From JAZLFH01 sp045615705 (GTDB lineage: Bacteria; Bacillota; Clostridia; UMGS1883): DNA of 64,000 nucleotides. The stretch is from assembly GCA_045615705.1 (NCBI GenBank), contig JAZLFH010000059.1, forward strand, positions 1-64,000, written 5' to 3'. The notes under the pieces were generated by a model that was not told the DNA's origin, ran no database searches, and worked only from the letters and a program-made list of their open reading frames with translations. A program made the translations under genes and the position numbers. Shown in pieces: positions 47,493 to 60,300 of this stretch (the stretch's first letter is position 1; the number at the start of each line of letters is the position of its first letter).

Positions 47493-49183
47493 GTAAATCT
47501 TGTTGTAAATTCAGTTGTTCCTTTTTTAATCTCTATAATTACCGAAGGAATTTTTGTTTTGGGGTGCAAAAGGTTTGTGTTGGGTGATGCAGTTATCAAA
47601 AACGGCTTTCCTCCCTCAACTTTACAATAAGAAAAGTTGTTTCTTACTTCAATACAGTTATCCCCATTCGTTGCTGATATTTTTTCGTCTTTCAGTGCAA
47701 ACCCGCAATCATACGCCTTGCAGTCATACTCCGATGTAATCTTATGTTTTCTTTCATGCCCCCAAGGTTTGGGAGTTATTTTTGTTTCGACATCAATTCC
47801 TTTAAATGGTGTCCACTTAATAACTATGCTGTTATTATCTGTTTTAGATTCGATAATGCGTCTGTTTTGCATTATAATTCCGTCAATATCAAACACCAAC
47901 ATACTGTCGGGCGATGCTTCTTGAATATCGTAGTTTGAAAATGTTACATTAAATCCGAAGAGGGTTGAATAGCAGAATTTATAGTATTTGGGAATCATCT
48001 GCCCTAAATCTCCGAGTGCAAAAGGTGTCGGATAAGCAAAAACTTGCCCATCTATTCTTTGAGTAATCATTTCCATGTGTTTTATGTATTTTTGCTCGTC
48101 AAGATTAGGCATTTTTTCTGCTTTCACCTTGAAAAACTCGTGATTTTCGTCAAGTGCCAAAAATGCAAATGTTTTTAACGCCCAATACGGTGAACCCGGA
48201 GCGTTATAATGCTCCGACATTATCAAGTTTTGATACTTATAACCTACCGTCAAAATATCAGCATTATCAAATATATCATCATTTTGAAACCAATACTTTA
48301 AGTTCCGGACAATAATTCCCTTCATTACCGAAACAGGATACGGCTTTACATCTGCCAATACGCACATACTCCAAAATGCACATTGGGCAAATCTGTAAGT
48401 CAGTGAGCGACCGTAAGGAATCGCTTCTCCGTTGTCGGAAAACCAATATATAAAGTCTTTCCCGAAGATTTCCGCTCTTTCTTTAAACTTTTTAGAATTT
48501 ACCGGGTCGTCATTTTCCATAACCTTTGCATACAAAAGCGAATAAAAATGCATGGCAAACGCTATGTAGTAGTCTTTTCTTCCGCCTTTCCCGTCCTCGT
48601 ACCATCCGTTTCCGAGATACCACGAATCAATAAGTTTTAAATTTTCATCAATTTTGGTTTGGTCATACTTTCTTCCCAATTTTTTTAATGTAATATTGGT
48701 AATTATGTTAAAAAACAACCAATTTATCTTTGGTACTTGCTTTTCGTTGATTTGATACAGCCAAGATGCCACATTATCCTTTTCTTCATCCGAAAGCGGT
48801 TCCCAAAGGATTTTCGGTGCAAGGAGTAATCCGTAACAAATTCCCGCCATTTCGACAAACCTTTGGTCAAAATCATGGCAATCGCCCCAATATTCGTTAT
48901 TCTTTTTATCGGTACCCGAAGCCAATCCCTTTACATACATTTTCGAAAATCCGCCATCTTCACAGTTGCACTTCCAAAGCGGTGCAAGTCCCCATAGCGG
49001 TCTTCCCCACGCTTCAAGTTGTGATGCTTCTGTATCATAGTGTGCGGAAAAATCACCAAGGTCCACTCTTGCGTAGTTATCTGAAAACTTTTCTTTTAAA
49101 GGCTCCAAGAGATACAGCAATAAATCACAAAAATCTTTTTTACTCTCTAATTTCATAAAATTTTCTCTGTTAATCCGACTCAT
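47471..49183 (-). CDS. DUF2264 protein, predicted polysaccharide-active enzyme
   Basis: 570 residues, cytoplasmic (no signal peptide). The first ~340 residues form the DUF2264 alpha/alpha-barrel: LEAWGRPLWGLAPLW, GWYEDGKGGRKDYYIAFAMH, IPYGRSLTYRFAQCAFW, SEHYNAPGSPYWALK. A beta-sandwich C-terminal half follows (MLVFDIDGII, KITPKPWGHERKHKI). The family resembles polysaccharide lyases and is often found near pectin or uronate genes; activity is unproven. ATG 49183 follows GGTGA. The 45 kb region also holds a KDG kinase. Confidence 0.82.
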   Translation of the reverse strand: MSRINRENFMKLESKKDFCDLLLYLLEPLKEKFSDNYARVDLGDFSAHYDTEASQLEAWGRPLWGLAPLWKCNCEDGGFSKMYVKGLASGTDKKNNEYWGDCHDFDQRFVEMAGICYGLLLAPKILWEPLSDEEKDNVASWLYQINEKQVPKINWLFFNIITNITLKKLGRKYDQTKIDENLKLIDSWYLGNGWYEDGKGGRKDYYIAFAMHFYSLLYAKVMENDDPVNSKKFKERAEIFGKDFIYWFSDNGEAIPYGRSLTYRFAQCAFWSMCVLADVKPYPVSVMKGIIVRNLKYWFQNDDIFDNADILTVGYKYQNLIMSEHYNAPGSPYWALKTFAFLALDENHEFFKVKAEKMPNLDEQKYIKHMEMITQRIDGQVFAYPTPFALGDLGQMIPKYYKFCYSTLFGFNVTFSNYDIQEASPDSMLVFDIDGIIMQNRRIIESKTDNNSIVIKWTPFKGIDVETKITPKPWGHERKHKITSEYDCKAYDCGFALKDEKISATNGDNCIEVRNNFSYCKVEGGKPFLITASPNTNLLHPKTKIPSVIIEIKKGTTEFTTRFTVKDDAI

Positions 49184-49246
49184 TATAATCACCGTTTTTT
49201 ATTATAGACTTGGTCGTATCGTTTGTCAACAATTTATAAATTTGCA

Positions 49247-49290
49247 CAAAAAAAAGCAGGCTTTATTATATAAAGCCTGCTTTTAAAGTT
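49247..49290 (-). terminator. terminator of tuf
   Basis: AAAGCAGGCTTTA-TTATA-TAAAGCCTGCTTT followed on the minus strand by T-rich sequence (49241-49250). Confidence 0.9.
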
Positions 49291-49294
49291 TTTA

Positions 49295-50497
49295 TTACTG
49301 TGCAATAGATGCAACAACGCCGGAACCGACTGTTCTTCCGCCTTCACGGATAGCGAAGCGAAGACCTTCTTCAATAGCGATAGGTGTAATAAGTTCAACA
49401 TTGATTGTAACATTATCGCCGGGCATACACATTTCAACACCCTGAGGAAGTTCGATAACACCTGTAACATCTGTTGTTCTGAAATAGAACTGAGGACGAT
49501 AGTTGTTAAAGAATGGAGTATGACGGCCACCTTCGTCTTTGGTAAGAACATAAACCTCACCCTTAAACTTTGTATGAGGATTGATTGTTCCCGGTTTTGC
49601 AAGAACCTGACCTCTTTCGATTTCAGATCTCTGTACACCACGAAGAAGTGCACCGATGTTATCTCCTGCTTCTGCACTGTCAAGAAGCTTTCTGAACATT
49701 TCGATACCTGTTACAACAACCTTTCTTCTTTCCTCTGTAAGTCCAACGATTTCAACTTCTTCAGAAAGTGTAAGGCTACCTCTTTCAACTCTACCTGTTG
49801 CAACTGTACCACGACCTGTGATTGTAAATACATCTTCAACCGGCATAAGGAACGGAAGGTCTGACTTACGCTCAGGTGTAGGAATGTATGCATCAACCTG
49901 CTCCATAAGGTCAAGGATTGGCTTATAAACAGGATCGTTGACATCTGTAGATGCAGATTCAAGAACCTGAAGAGCACTACCCTTTACAATCGGAATATCA
50001 TCTCCGGGGAATTCATATTCTGTAAGAAGTTCTCTGATTTCCATTTCAACGAGTTCCAAAAGTTCAGGATCATCAACTTGGTCAGTCTTGTTCATAAATA
50101 CAACAATGTAAGGAACACCAACCTGACGAGCAAGAAGGATATGCTCACGAGTCTGAGGCATAACACCATCAGCAGATGAAACAACCAAGATAGCACCGTC
50201 CATCTGAGCAGCACCTGTGATCATGTTCTTAACATAATCAGCGTGTCCGGGGCAGTCAACATGTGCATAGTGGCGTGTATCTGTCTGATACTCAACATGT
50301 GCTGTGGAAATCGTGATTCCTCTTGCTTTTTCCTCGGGAGCCTTATCAATCTGGTCATAAGCTGTGAAATCTGCTTGGCCTTTCATACCAAGAACTTTTG
50401 TAATAGCTGCGGTAAGAGATGTCTTACCATGATCAACGTGCCCGATTGTACCAATGTTTACATGGGGCTTACTTCTGTCAAATTTTTCTTTTGCCAT
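49295..50497 (-). CDS. tuf: translation elongation factor Tu
   Basis: 400 residues. GTPase motifs [18 protein letters not shown] and NKTD are followed by domains 2 and 3 ending [10 protein letters not shown]. It delivers aminoacyl-tRNA to the ribosome. The gene follows fusA and has its own promoter (50543-50571) and an AAGGAGG Shine-Dalgarno. Confidence 0.99.
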   Translation of the reverse strand: MAKEKFDRSKPHVNIGTIGHVDHGKTSLTAAITKVLGMKGQADFTAYDQIDKAPEEKARGITISTAHVEYQTDTRHYAHVDCPGHADYVKNMITGAAQMDGAILVVSSADGVMPQTREHILLARQVGVPYIVVFMNKTDQVDDPELLELVEMEIRELLTEYEFPGDDIPIVKGSALQVLESASTDVNDPVYKPILDLMEQVDAYIPTPERKSDLPFLMPVEDVFTITGRGTVATGRVERGSLTLSEEVEIVGLTEERRKVVVTGIEMFRKLLDSAEAGDNIGALLRGVQRSEIERGQVLAKPGTINPHTKFKGEVYVLTKDEGGRHTPFFNNYRPQFYFRTTDVTGVIELPQGVEMCMPGDNVTINVELITPIAIEEGLRFAIREGGRTVGSGVVASIAQ

Positions 50498-50542
50498 TTT
50501 AAATTCCTCCTTATATGAGTAAAAATAATTAATTCTGTGTAC

Positions 50543-50571
50543 ATTGTACTACACTTGTCTTAAAAAAGCAA
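50543..50571 (-). promoter_or_regulatory. promoter of tuf
   Basis: Minus strand: TTGCTT (50566-50571), 17-bp spacer, TACAAT (50543-50548), directly after the fusA stop. It allows tuf to be made at a higher level than the upstream genes. Confidence 0.65.
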
Positions 50572-50572
50572 C

Positions 50573-52648
50573 TTATTTTTTAATAAGTCCTTCTGCAATG
50601 TTTTTGGGTACCAAATCATAGTGGCTCGGACTCATACTGTATGATGCACGACCCTGAGTCTTGCTTCGAAGGTCTGTTGCATAACCGAACATTTCGCTGA
50701 GCGGAACATAAGCACTGATTGCCTGTGCTCCTCCCTGTGCTTCCATACCCAAAATCTTACCACGGCGTGAGTTAAGATCTCCTATTACATCACCCATGTA
50801 TTCTTCAGGCACAGATACATCAACCTTCATAATAGGTTCTTTCAAAACGGGGTCTGCCTTACGGCAACCTTCTTTAAATGCCATAGAACCTGCAATCTTG
50901 AATGCCATTTCGGAAGAGTCAACCTCGTGATAAGAACCGTCATAAAGAGTTACACGGACATCAACAACATTGTATCCTGCCAAAACACCGCTTTGCATTG
51001 CTCCCTGAACACCCGCATCAACCGCAGGAATGTATTCCTTGGGAACAGCACCGCCGACAATCTTATTAACAAATTCATATCCCTTACCTGCTTCAAGTGG
51101 TTCAAGTTCCAAGAATACATGACCGTACTGTCCTTTACCACCTGACTGACGAGCATATTTATGCTCAATCTTAACAGACTTTGTGATTGTTTCTTTATAA
51201 GATACCTGCGGCTTACCTACATTTGCTTCAACCTTAAATTCACGAAGCAATCTGTCTACGATAATTTCAAGATGCAACTCGCCCATACCTGCAATGATCG
51301 TCTGACCCGTTTCTTCATCCGTGTAAGTTTTAAATGTCGGGTCTTCTTCAGCAAGTTTTGCCAAAGCGATACTCATCTTTTCCTGTCCTGCTTTTGTCTT
51401 AGGTTCAATAGCAACACGAATAACAGGATCCGGGAACTCCATTGATTCAAGAATAATCGGATTGTCAACATCACAAAGCGTATCACCTGTTGTGGTGTTT
51501 TTAAGTCCGACTGCTGCTGCAATATCACCGGAGTGTACTTCTTCAATGTCTTCACGGTGGTTAGCATGCATCTTTAAAATTCTTCCGAGTCTTTCACGGT
51601 TGTCCTTTGTGCTGTTAAGAACATAAGAACCGCTTGTTACTGTACCGGAGTAAACTCTGAAGAAACAAAGTTTTCCTACAAACGGATCAGTAACTATCTT
51701 GAATGCAAGTGCAGAAAAAGGTGCATTGTCATCTGCATGACGCTCTGCTTCCTCGTCAGTCTTGGGGTCTGTACCCTTAATTGCGGGAATATCAAGTGGG
51801 GACGGCATATACTCAACAACTGCGTCAAGAAGTTTCTGCACGCCCTTGTTACGATATGAAGTACCGCAAAGAACGGGAATCATCTCAACCGATGTTGTAG
51901 CCTTTCTGATACCACGCTTAATTTCTTCTTCTGTAAGTTCTTCGCCTTCAAGATATTTTTCCATCAAATCTTCATTGCATTCTGCAATAGATTCAATCAT
52001 ATTAAAGCGGTATTCCTCTGCTTTTTCACGCATATCTTCGGGAATTTCTTCAACACGAACATCGTTTCCGAGTTCATCGTAGTAGACATACGCCTTCATT
52101 TCAATAAGGTCGATTAAACCTTTAAAGGATTCTTCTGCTCCAATAGGAAGTTGAATCGGAACTGCATTGCAGTGAAGTCTGTCGTGCATCATTTTTACAA
52201 CATTGTAAAAATCTGCACCCATAATATCCATTTTGTTTACATAAGCCATTCTGGGAACGCCGTACTTATCAGCCTGACGCCACACAGTTTCGCTCTGAGG
52301 CTCAACGCCACCTTTTGCACAAAATACAGTAACACTGCCGTCAAGTACACGAAGTGAACGCTCAACCTCAACGGTAAAGTCAACATGGCCGGGTGTATCA
52401 ATGATATTGATAAGATGACCTTTCCATTGAGCTGTTGTAGCAGCAGATGTGATTGTAATACCACGCTCTTGTTCCTGCTCCATCCAGTCCATCTGTGCCG
52501 CACCCTCGTGAGTTTCGCCGATTTTGTGGATACGACCTGTATAGAACAAGATACGCTCAGTAGTTGTTGTCTTACCTGCATCGATATGAGCCATGATGCC
52601 TATATTTCTTGTTTTTTCAAGTGGGAACTGTCTGCTCAAAATACTCAC
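50573..52648 (-). CDS. fusA: translation elongation factor G
   Basis: 691 residues, five-domain translocase. It has [28 protein letters not shown] and domain IV with [18 protein letters not shown] hydrolysis drives tRNA-mRNA movement on the ribosome. It lies 21 bases after rpsG in the rpsL-rpsG-fusA unit. Confidence 0.99.
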   Translation of the reverse strand: MSILSRQFPLEKTRNIGIMAHIDAGKTTTTERILFYTGRIHKIGETHEGAAQMDWMEQEQERGITITSAATTAQWKGHLINIIDTPGHVDFTVEVERSLRVLDGSVTVFCAKGGVEPQSETVWRQADKYGVPRMAYVNKMDIMGADFYNVVKMMHDRLHCNAVPIQLPIGAEESFKGLIDLIEMKAYVYYDELGNDVRVEEIPEDMREKAEEYRFNMIESIAECNEDLMEKYLEGEELTEEEIKRGIRKATTSVEMIPVLCGTSYRNKGVQKLLDAVVEYMPSPLDIPAIKGTDPKTDEEAERHADDNAPFSALAFKIVTDPFVGKLCFFRVYSGTVTSGSYVLNSTKDNRERLGRILKMHANHREDIEEVHSGDIAAAVGLKNTTTGDTLCDVDNPIILESMEFPDPVIRVAIEPKTKAGQEKMSIALAKLAEEDPTFKTYTDEETGQTIIAGMGELHLEIIVDRLLREFKVEANVGKPQVSYKETITKSVKIEHKYARQSGGKGQYGHVFLELEPLEAGKGYEFVNKIVGGAVPKEYIPAVDAGVQGAMQSGVLAGYNVVDVRVTLYDGSYHEVDSSEMAFKIAGSMAFKEGCRKADPVLKEPIMKVDVSVPEEYMGDVIGDLNSRRGKILGMEAQGGAQAISAYVPLSEMFGYATDLRSKTQGRASYSMSPSHYDLVPKNIAEGLIKK

Positions 52649-52669
52649 CCTACTTTCTGTCTTGTAATT

Positions 52670-53140
52670 TTACCATCTGTAATGTGCAAAAGCTCTGTTT
52701 GCTTCTGCCATCTTGTGAGTTTCTTCTCTCTTCTTGACAGATCCGCCAAGTCCGTTGACGGCATCAAGAATTTCGCCTGCCAAACGCTCTCTCATTGTCT
52801 TTTCGCTTCTCGCTCTTGAGTAAGTTGTGAGCCAACGAAGACCAAGCGTTTGTCTTCTCTCTGGGCGAACCTCCATAGGAACCTGGTAAGTTGCACCACC
52901 AACTCTGCGAGCTTTAACTTCAAGCAAAGGCATAATATTGTCCATTGCCTGACGGAAAACTTCAAGTGCATCCTTGCCGGTCTTTTCTTTTATGATTTCA
53001 AATGCATCATAAACAATTTTTTGTGCTACACCCTTCTTACCGTCAAGCATTATATTGTTGATAAGACGAGTAACAACCTTATCGTTGTACACCGGATCGG
53101 GTAACACATCTCTTTTGGGAATAAAACCTCTTCTCGGCAC
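52670..53140 (-). CDS. rpsG: ribosomal protein S7
   Basis: 156 residues, primary binder of the 16S rRNA 3' domain. Start GTG 53140 gives the standard N-terminus [15 protein letters not shown] and has AAGGAGGG upstream; a longer frame from 53158 contains that Shine-Dalgarno. It has [20 protein letters not shown] structured ~124-base gap separates it from rpsL. Confidence 0.98.
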   Translation of the reverse strand: MPRRGFIPKRDVLPDPVYNDKVVTRLINNIMLDGKKGVAQKIVYDAFEIIKEKTGKDALEVFRQAMDNIMPLLEVKARRVGGATYQVPMEVRPERRQTLGLRWLTTYSRARSEKTMRERLAGEILDAVNGLGGSVKKREETHKMAEANRAFAHYRW

Positions 53141-53184
53141 TATTCTTCCCTCCTTCATAAAATTTTAATGAATTCACAGGTACT

Positions 53185-53200
53185 CTGCGATTTCTCGCAG
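53185..53200 (-). promoter_or_regulatory. GNRA-capped hairpin in the rpsL-rpsG intercistronic region
   Basis: Minus strand CTGCGA-GAAA-TCGCAG, a perfect 6-bp stem with a GAAA tetraloop, 45 bases before rpsG. In E. coli S7 represses its operon by binding this same interval, so an autoregulatory site is plausible; not demonstrated here. Confidence 0.45.
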
Positions 53201-53264
53201 TCAGTGCAACAGCAGTATATAAAATCCGCACATCGCACTATTATACTTCGCACGGAGTAGTAAA

Positions 53265-53675
53265 TTACTTAGGTCTCTTTGCGCCGTACTTGGATCTGCC
53301 CTGTTTTCTCGTTGCTACACCTGCTGTATCAAGCGTACCGCGAATAACATGGTATCTGACACCGGGCAAGTCCTTAACTCTTCCTCCACGAATAAGAACA
53401 ACGCTATGCTCCTGAAGGTTATGTCCTACTCCCGGAATGTAACTTGTAACTTCCATTCCGTTTGAAAGTCTTACTCTTGCTACTTTACGAAGTGCAGAGT
53501 TAGGCTTTTTGGGAGTTCTTGTCATAACATTAGTGCAAACGCCTCTCTTTTGAGGAGAACTCTGGTCAGTCGGGCTCTTTTTTAAGGAGTTAAGTCCTTT
53601 TTGAAGAGCGGGAGCAGTTGACTTATAAATAGCTGTTTCCCTGCCTTTTCTGACTAACTGATTAAATGTCGGCAT
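53265..53675 (-). CDS. rpsL: ribosomal protein S12
   Basis: 136 residues, decoding-centre protein. It has [32 protein letters not shown] with the wild-type Lys at the streptomycin site, and [23 protein letters not shown] 53675 follows GGAGG. A perfect consensus promoter (53731-53759) precedes it, so the str genes are transcribed separately from rpoBC as well as possibly with them. Confidence 0.99.
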   Translation of the reverse strand: MPTFNQLVRKGRETAIYKSTAPALQKGLNSLKKSPTDQSSPQKRGVCTNVMTRTPKKPNSALRKVARVRLSNGMEVTSYIPGVGHNLQEHSVVLIRGGRVKDLPGVRYHVIRGTLDTAGVATRKQGRSKYGAKRPK

Positions 53676-53730
53676 GTATTTTTTCACCTCCAAACACAAA
53701 ATTTTTCCGCACCTTTCGGCACGAATAGTT

Positions 53731-53759
53731 ATTATATATGACAAATTGCACATTGTCAA
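53731..53759 (-). promoter_or_regulatory. consensus promoter of rpsL-rpsG-fusA
   Basis: Minus strand: TTGACA (53754-53759), 17 bp, TATAAT (53731-53736), a perfect sigma-A match. Confidence 0.85.
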
Positions 53760-53791
53760 GGCAAAATGTAATTTTGGCATTTTGCCTTGAC
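53755..53791 (-). terminator. strong hairpin between rpoC and rpsL
   Basis: A perfect 14-bp stem (GTCAAGGCAAAATG with its complement) and 9-base loop, 12 bases after the rpoC stop. No U-run follows, so it may be a weak terminator, an RNA-processing site or a 3'-end stabiliser. Its distal arm overlaps the -35 box of the rpsL promoter. Confidence 0.6.
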
Positions 53792-53803
53792 TTTACAATT
53801 TTA

Positions 53804-56800
53804 TCAATAAACGAAATCTTTTGCAAAATCTGCAAAATAACTGTCCGGAAGTCTTGTTTCGACTTCTACATCGCTGTATATCGGAACGCCTGTTCCTGCC
53901 GGAATAAGTTTACCGATAATAACATTTTCTTTAAGACCGACAAGCGGGTCAACCTTACCCTTTATGGCAGCATCTGTAAGAACTCTTGTTGTTTCCTGGA
54001 ACGATGCCGCTGAAAGGAATGAATCTGTTGCAAGTGCCGCCTTTGTGATACCTAAGAGCATTTCTTTTCCTACCGGCGGATTTTTGCCCTCTGCATTGCA
54101 CTTATCAATCGCTTCATTGTAGTCAACTCTGTCTACTGTATCACTCTTTAAGAATGATGAATCGCCCGGGTCCTCGATCCTGATTTTTCTCATCATCTGG
54201 CGAACGATAACTTCGATATGCTTATCCGAAATATCAACAGCCTGTGAACGATAAACTCTTTGAACTTCCTTTACGAGATACTGCTGAACTGCAACAGGTC
54301 CCTTAATTCTGAGTATATCATGCGGATTTATGCTACCGACAGTCAAAGGATCGCCTGCTTCAACCGTTTTAACCGTTCCTTCCGAAATTTCCGGACGAAT
54401 AACCGAGCCAAACGGAATAAGATATGTCATTGATTCCTTTGTTTCTTCGTCTGTTACGACTATTTCTGTCTTGTTTTGTGTAGTATTAATGTCAACAGTA
54501 CCTGAAATTTCGGTAACGATTGCCTGACCTTTTGGCTTTCTCGATTCAAAAAGTTCTTCAACACGAGGAAGACCCTGAGTAATATCGTCTCCTGCAACAC
54601 CACCGGTGTGGAATGTTCTCATTGTAAGCTGTGTACCGGGTTCACCGATTGACTGAGCCGCAATAATTCCGACTGCTTCGCCGATATTGACGGGAACATT
54701 ACCGTATGCAAGGTTTGCTCCGTAACAATGGGCACAAACACCGACTTTTGAACGGCAACGAAGCACACTTCTGATTTTTACTTTTTCAATTCCGGCATCG
54801 CAGATGGCTTTTGCATCGGCATCGCTCATGAGTTTGTTCTTGGGAACAATAACATTTCCTTTTGAATCCAAAACATCTACTGCGGTAGTTCTTCCTACCA
54901 AACGGTCGTAAAGATTTTCAATAACTTCTTTACCGTCCCTGATTTCCTCAACATCTATACCGTCTTCTGTTCCGCAATCAATTTCACGAATAATAACATC
55001 TTGCGAAACATCAACCAATCTTCTCGTAAGATAACCCGAGTCGGCAGTACGAAGAGCGGTATCTGCAAGACCTTTTCTTGCACCGTGGGTAGAAATGAAA
55101 TATTCAAGTATGTTAAGACCTTCACGGAATGAAGCCCTGATGGGAATCTCAATCGTTTTACCCTGAGTATTCGCCATAAGTCCACGCATACCTGCAAGCT
55201 GTCTTATCTGATTTATGCTACCACGAGCACCGGAGTTTGCCATCATGTAGATAGGATTAAAGCGGTCAAGGTTTTCCATAAGTGCATTTGTAACCTTTTC
55301 GTTTGCCTGTTGCCAAATTCCTATAACTTGTTTGTATCTTTCTTCATCAGTCAAGAAGCCCATTTGATAACTGTCATTAACAACTTCGATTTCTTCTTCT
55401 GCCTCTTGCAGGAATTGTTTCTTGGATGCCGGAATTTCCATGTCGGATACGCTGATTGTAATTGCCCCTCTTGTTGAATACTTAAAGCCCAATGACTTAA
55501 TGCTGTCCAAAACTTCTGCCGTCTTTGTTGTGCCGTGGATTCTTATGCAATTATCAACAATTTTTCCGAGTTTTTTCTTGTCAACCAAGAACATAACTTC
55601 CAAATCAAAGAAATTATCGGGATTGCTTCTGTCAACAAATCCGAGGTCCTGCGGAATCTTTTCGTTGAAAATAAGGCGTCCGACTGTTGCATCAATAAGT
55701 TTTTTCTCTATCTTTCCGTTTCGCTCTTTTTCAACTATTACCTTAATCGGAGCGTGAAGTCCTACATCTTTATTTTCGTAAGCTAAAATTGCTTCTGTTA
55801 CACTTGAAAACTGCTTTCCTACTCCGGGTTCATCATCACGGTCAATTGTAAGGTAGTAACTTCCCAAAACCATATCCTGTGTAGGAACCGTTACGGGACG
55901 ACCGTCCTGAGGTTTTAACAAGTTGTTTGCACTGAGCATCAAAAATCTTGCTTCACTCTGTGCCTCGGGAGAAAGCGGTACATGAACAGCCATCTGATCG
56001 CCATCGAAGTCAGCATTATAAGCCGTACATACAAGCGGATGCAAACGAAGTGCTCTTCCTTCGACCAAAATAGGCTCAAATGCCTGAATGCCAAGACGGT
56101 GAAGCGTAGGTGCACGGTTTAAAAGAACCGGATGTTCTTTTATAACATCATCCAATACATCCCAAACCTCTGTTCTCGCTCTTTCAACCATACGCTTTGC
56201 ACTCTTAATATTGTGAGCACTCTGGCGTTCAACAAGTTTTTTCATTACGAAAGGCTTGAAAAGTTCAAGTGCCATTTCCTTGGGAAGACCGCACTGATAA
56301 ATTTTAAGTTCGGGTCCTACAACGATAACGCTACGACCTGAATAGTCAACACGCTTACCCAAAAGGTTCTGACGGAATCTTCCCTGCTTACCTTTAAGCA
56401 TATCGGAAAGTGATTTTAAAGCACGATTTCCGGGGCCTGTAACAGGTCTTCCTCTTCTGCCGTTATCAATAAGTGCGTCAACCGCTTCTTGGAGCATTCT
56501 TTTCTCGTTACGAACGATAATTTCGGGAGCAGAAAGTTCCAAAAGTCTTTTTAAGCGGTTATTTCTGTTTATTACTCGTCTGTAAAGGTCGTTTAAGTCG
56601 CTCGTGGCAAATCTTCCGCCATCAAGTTGTACCATAGGGCGAATTTCGGGCGGAATTACCGGAATTGCTTCAAGAATCATCCACTCGGGACGATTGTTTG
56701 ACTTACGAAATGCTTCCGCAACTTCAAGTCTTTTTGCAATCTTAGTTTCCTTCTGACCCGATGACTCCTGAAGTTCTTGATGAAGTTCATCGCAAAGTTT

Positions 56801-57355
56801 ATCAAGGTCAATTTCCTCTAAAAGTTCCTTTATTGCCTCTGCACCCATACCTGCACGGAATCTGTCGCCGTACTTTTCACGAGCCTGGGTATATTCAAGT
56901 TCCGTAAGAGTTTGATATTTTTCAAGATCTCGTGCCGAACCCGGGTCAATAACTATATACTGTGCAAAGTAGAGGACTTTTTCCAAAACCTTGGGCGAAA
57001 TATTAAGCATAAGACCGATTCTGCTCGGAATACCTTTAAAATACCATATATGCGACACAGGAGCTGCAAGTTCAATGTGTCCCATTCTCTCTCTTCTGAC
57101 CTTTGCTCTTGTAACTTCAACACCGCAACGGTCACAGATTACACCCTTATAGCGTATTCTTTTATATTTTCCGCAATGACATTCCCAGTCCTTCTGCGGT
57201 CCGAAAATCTTTTCACAAAAAAGTCCGTCCCGCTCAGGTTTAAGTGTTCTGTAATTGATTGTTTCGGGTTTCTTTACTTCGCCGTATGACCATTCCCTAA
57301 TCTTTTCGGGAGAAGCAAGTCCGATTTGGATAGATTCAAAAGTATTAAATTCCAT
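53804..57355 (-). CDS. rpoC: RNA polymerase beta' subunit
   Basis: 1183 residues. It has a zinc ribbon at about 57-75 ([20 protein letters not shown]), the catalytic Mg site [13 protein letters not shown], the rudder/bridge-helix regions and the second zinc site [13 protein letters not shown]. No large lineage insert is seen. It starts 2 bases after rpoB. Confidence 0.99.
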   Translation of the reverse strand: MEFNTFESIQIGLASPEKIREWSYGEVKKPETINYRTLKPERDGLFCEKIFGPQKDWECHCGKYKRIRYKGVICDRCGVEVTRAKVRRERMGHIELAAPVSHIWYFKGIPSRIGLMLNISPKVLEKVLYFAQYIVIDPGSARDLEKYQTLTELEYTQAREKYGDRFRAGMGAEAIKELLEEIDLDKLCDELHQELQESSGQKETKIAKRLEVAEAFRKSNNRPEWMILEAIPVIPPEIRPMVQLDGGRFATSDLNDLYRRVINRNNRLKRLLELSAPEIIVRNEKRMLQEAVDALIDNGRRGRPVTGPGNRALKSLSDMLKGKQGRFRQNLLGKRVDYSGRSVIVVGPELKIYQCGLPKEMALELFKPFVMKKLVERQSAHNIKSAKRMVERARTEVWDVLDDVIKEHPVLLNRAPTLHRLGIQAFEPILVEGRALRLHPLVCTAYNADFDGDQMAVHVPLSPEAQSEARFLMLSANNLLKPQDGRPVTVPTQDMVLGSYYLTIDRDDEPGVGKQFSSVTEAILAYENKDVGLHAPIKVIVEKERNGKIEKKLIDATVGRLIFNEKIPQDLGFVDRSNPDNFFDLEVMFLVDKKKLGKIVDNCIRIHGTTKTAEVLDSIKSLGFKYSTRGAITISVSDMEIPASKKQFLQEAEEEIEVVNDSYQMGFLTDEERYKQVIGIWQQANEKVTNALMENLDRFNPIYMMANSGARGSINQIRQLAGMRGLMANTQGKTIEIPIRASFREGLNILEYFISTHGARKGLADTALRTADSGYLTRRLVDVSQDVIIREIDCGTEDGIDVEEIRDGKEVIENLYDRLVGRTTAVDVLDSKGNVIVPKNKLMSDADAKAICDAGIEKVKIRSVLRCRSKVGVCAHCYGANLAYGNVPVNIGEAVGIIAAQSIGEPGTQLTMRTFHTGGVAGDDITQGLPRVEELFESRKPKGQAIVTEISGTVDINTTQNKTEIVVTDEETKESMTYLIPFGSVIRPEISEGTVKTVEAGDPLTVGSINPHDILRIKGPVAVQQYLVKEVQRVYRSQAVDISDKHIEVIVRQMMRKIRIEDPGDSSFLKSDTVDRVDYNEAIDKCNAEGKNPPVGKEMLLGITKAALATDSFLSAASFQETTRVLTDAAIKGKVDPLVGLKENVIIGKLIPAGTGVPIYSDVEVETRLPDSYFADFAKDFVY

Positions 57356-57357
57356 AA

Positions 57358-60300
57358 TTACTCATCCTCCCCTTCATCCGAAAAATCGCCGTCAAAATCA
57401 ACATCTGTAAAATCTTCATCAATATAATCGTCTTGTTCTTCATTTTCCGATGGTTCTTCAAAAAGGTCTCTCATGATTGCATCTTCATCGCCCTCCGGTG
57501 TAACTTCCGTGTAGCCGTTAGGTGCTCCATCGTTTACTACGAACATATCATCTTTGTAATCGTCCATTGTCGGCTCATCATCATCAAATGTTTCTTTAAG
57601 TTCTATTACATTGTTATCGCCGTCTAAAACATTTACATCAAGAGCCAAAGATTGAAGTTCTTTAATCAAAACCTTAAACGATTCGGGAATTCCGGGTTTA
57701 GGAACATTCTCACCTTTTACAATTGCTTCGTATGTCTTAACACGACCGACAACATCGTCCGACTTAACCGTAAGAATTTCTTGAAGTGTATAAGCAGCAC
57801 CGTACGCTTCAAGAGCCCAAACTTCCATTTCACCGAAACGCTGACCGCCAAACTGTGCTTTACCGCCGAGCGGCTGTTGAGTTACAAGCGAGTAAGGTCC
57901 TGTTGAACGAGCGTGAATTTTATCATCAACCAAGTGATGGAGTTTTAAGAAATACATATATCCAACCGTTACTCTGTTGTCAAACGGTTCGCCGGTTCTT
58001 CCGTCATAAAGAACAGTCTTTCCGTCTTCCGAAAGTCCTGCGTCTTTAAGAAGTGTGGCAATATCTTCTTCATTTGCTCCGTCAAAAACAGGAGTTGCAA
58101 CCTTAAAGCCAAGTTGTTTTGCCGCCATTCCGAGGTGAACCTCCAAAACCTGACCGATGTTCATACGAGACGGAACACCAAGCGGATTTAATACGAGGTC
58201 AAGCGTTCTGCCATCAGGAAGGAAAGGCATATCTTCTTCGGGAAGTATTCTCGAAACTACACCCTTGTTTCCATGACGACCTGCCATCTTATCACCGACA
58301 GAAATCTTACGCTTCTGTGCTATATAGCATCTTACAACCTGATTTACTCCCGGAGAAAGTTCGTCTCCGTTTTCGCGAGTAAACACCTTAACATCAACTA
58401 TGATACCCGCTTCGCCGTGAGGGACTCGAAGAGATGTATCTCTAACCTCTCGTGCTTTCTCTCCGAAAATTGCACGAAGAAGTCTTTCTTCGGGTGTGAG
58501 TTCGGTTTCTCCCTTGGGAGTTACTTTACCTACCAATATGTCGCCCGAACGAACCTCGGCACCGACTCTTATGATACCTCTCTCATCAAGGTCTTTTAAT
58601 GCATCTTCGCCGACATTCGGAATATCTCTTGTGATTTCCTCGGGTCCGAGTTTTGTATCTCTTGATTCCGATTCATATTCTTCAATATGAACAGATGTGA
58701 ATACATCATCTCTTACAAGACGCTCGTTAATAAGGATAGCGTCTTCGTAGTTGTAACCTTCCCATGTAACAAATCCTATTAATACATTCTTACCGAGAGC
58801 AAGTTCTCCGTTTGCCGTTGCCGGACCGTCTGCGATAATATCGCCTGCCTTAACCTTTTCCCCTGTTTCAACAATGGGACGCTGGTTTACACAAGTACCC
58901 TGGTTAGAACGGTTAAATTTATGAACGAGATATGAATCTCTCTTTCCGTCTTTTGTCTTAATCGTAATGTTGTCTGCACTGACCTTTTCAACAACGCCGT
59001 CATGCTTTGCGGTAATCGTAACACCGGAATCCTTGGCAGCCGTATATTCAATACCGGTACCGATAATAGGTGATTCGGTCTTTAAAAGCGGAACTGCCTG
59101 ACGCTGCATGTTTGAACCCATAAGTGCTCGGTTAGCGTCATCGTTTTCAAGGAAAGGAATCATAGCCGTTGCAACGGACACAACCTGACGAGGAGATACA
59201 TCCATATAGTCAACATCTCCTGCCGGAACTTCTAAGATTTCCTCTTTATATCTTGCGGCAACCTTTTTCTTTTCAAACTTGCCGTTTTTGTCCATTGGCT
59301 CGTTAGCCTGAGCAATGATGTATTCATCTTCAATATCTGCTGTCATATATTCTATTTCATCGGTTACAATTCCCTTGCCTTTTATAACCTTACGATAAGG
59401 CGACTCAATAAAGCCGTACTCATTTATCTTTGCAAAGGTTGAAAGTGAACTGATAAGACCGATGTTCGGACCTTCGGGAGTTTCTATGGGACACATTCTT
59501 CCATAGTGAGTGTAGTGAACATCTCGAACCTGGAAACCTGCTCTTTCTCTTGAAAGACCGCCGGGTCCCAAAGCAGAAAGTCTTCTTTTATGAGTAAGTT
59601 CTCCCAACGGGTTTGTTTGATCCATAAACTGAGAAAGTTGTGATGAACCGAAAAATTCTTTAATTGTTGCAACTACCGGTCGGGTGTTGATGAGTGTCTG
59701 AGGCATTACAACATCAAGTTCCTGAACGCTCATTCTTTCTCTTACGCCACGCTCCATACGAGCAAGACCGATTCTGAACTGGTTCTGTAAGAGTTCTCCT
59801 ACTCCGCGAAGGCGTCTGTTTCCCAGATGGTCAATATCATCATCACTGCCGATACCGTAAGAAAGGTTACAGCAATAGTTGATTGATGAAAAAATATCGT
59901 CAATGGTGATATGTTTCGGAACAAGTTCATCTATGCGAAGGCGAACTGCTCTTCTTATATCTTCTTCGCTTTCGTTCTGTGCTAAAATTTCTTCCAATAC
60001 GCTTCTTGAAACCTTTTCATTTACCGTATCCGAAAAATCCAATCCGGTAAACACATTAATGTCAACCATATTATTGGAAAATACAACTACTTCTTTGTCT
60101 TCAACCGAGAGAACAACACGATTAACGCCTGCTTTTTCGATTGCCAAAGCAGTTTCTCTGTCTATAACTTCGCCTTTTTTAGCCAAGATTTCACCGGTTG
60201 ACTCGTCAACAATATTTTTAGCAGGTATTTGACCCTCTATGCGGGAAGCAATGGCAAGTTTCTTGTTGTACTTGTATCTTCCCACTTTTGCAAGGTCATA

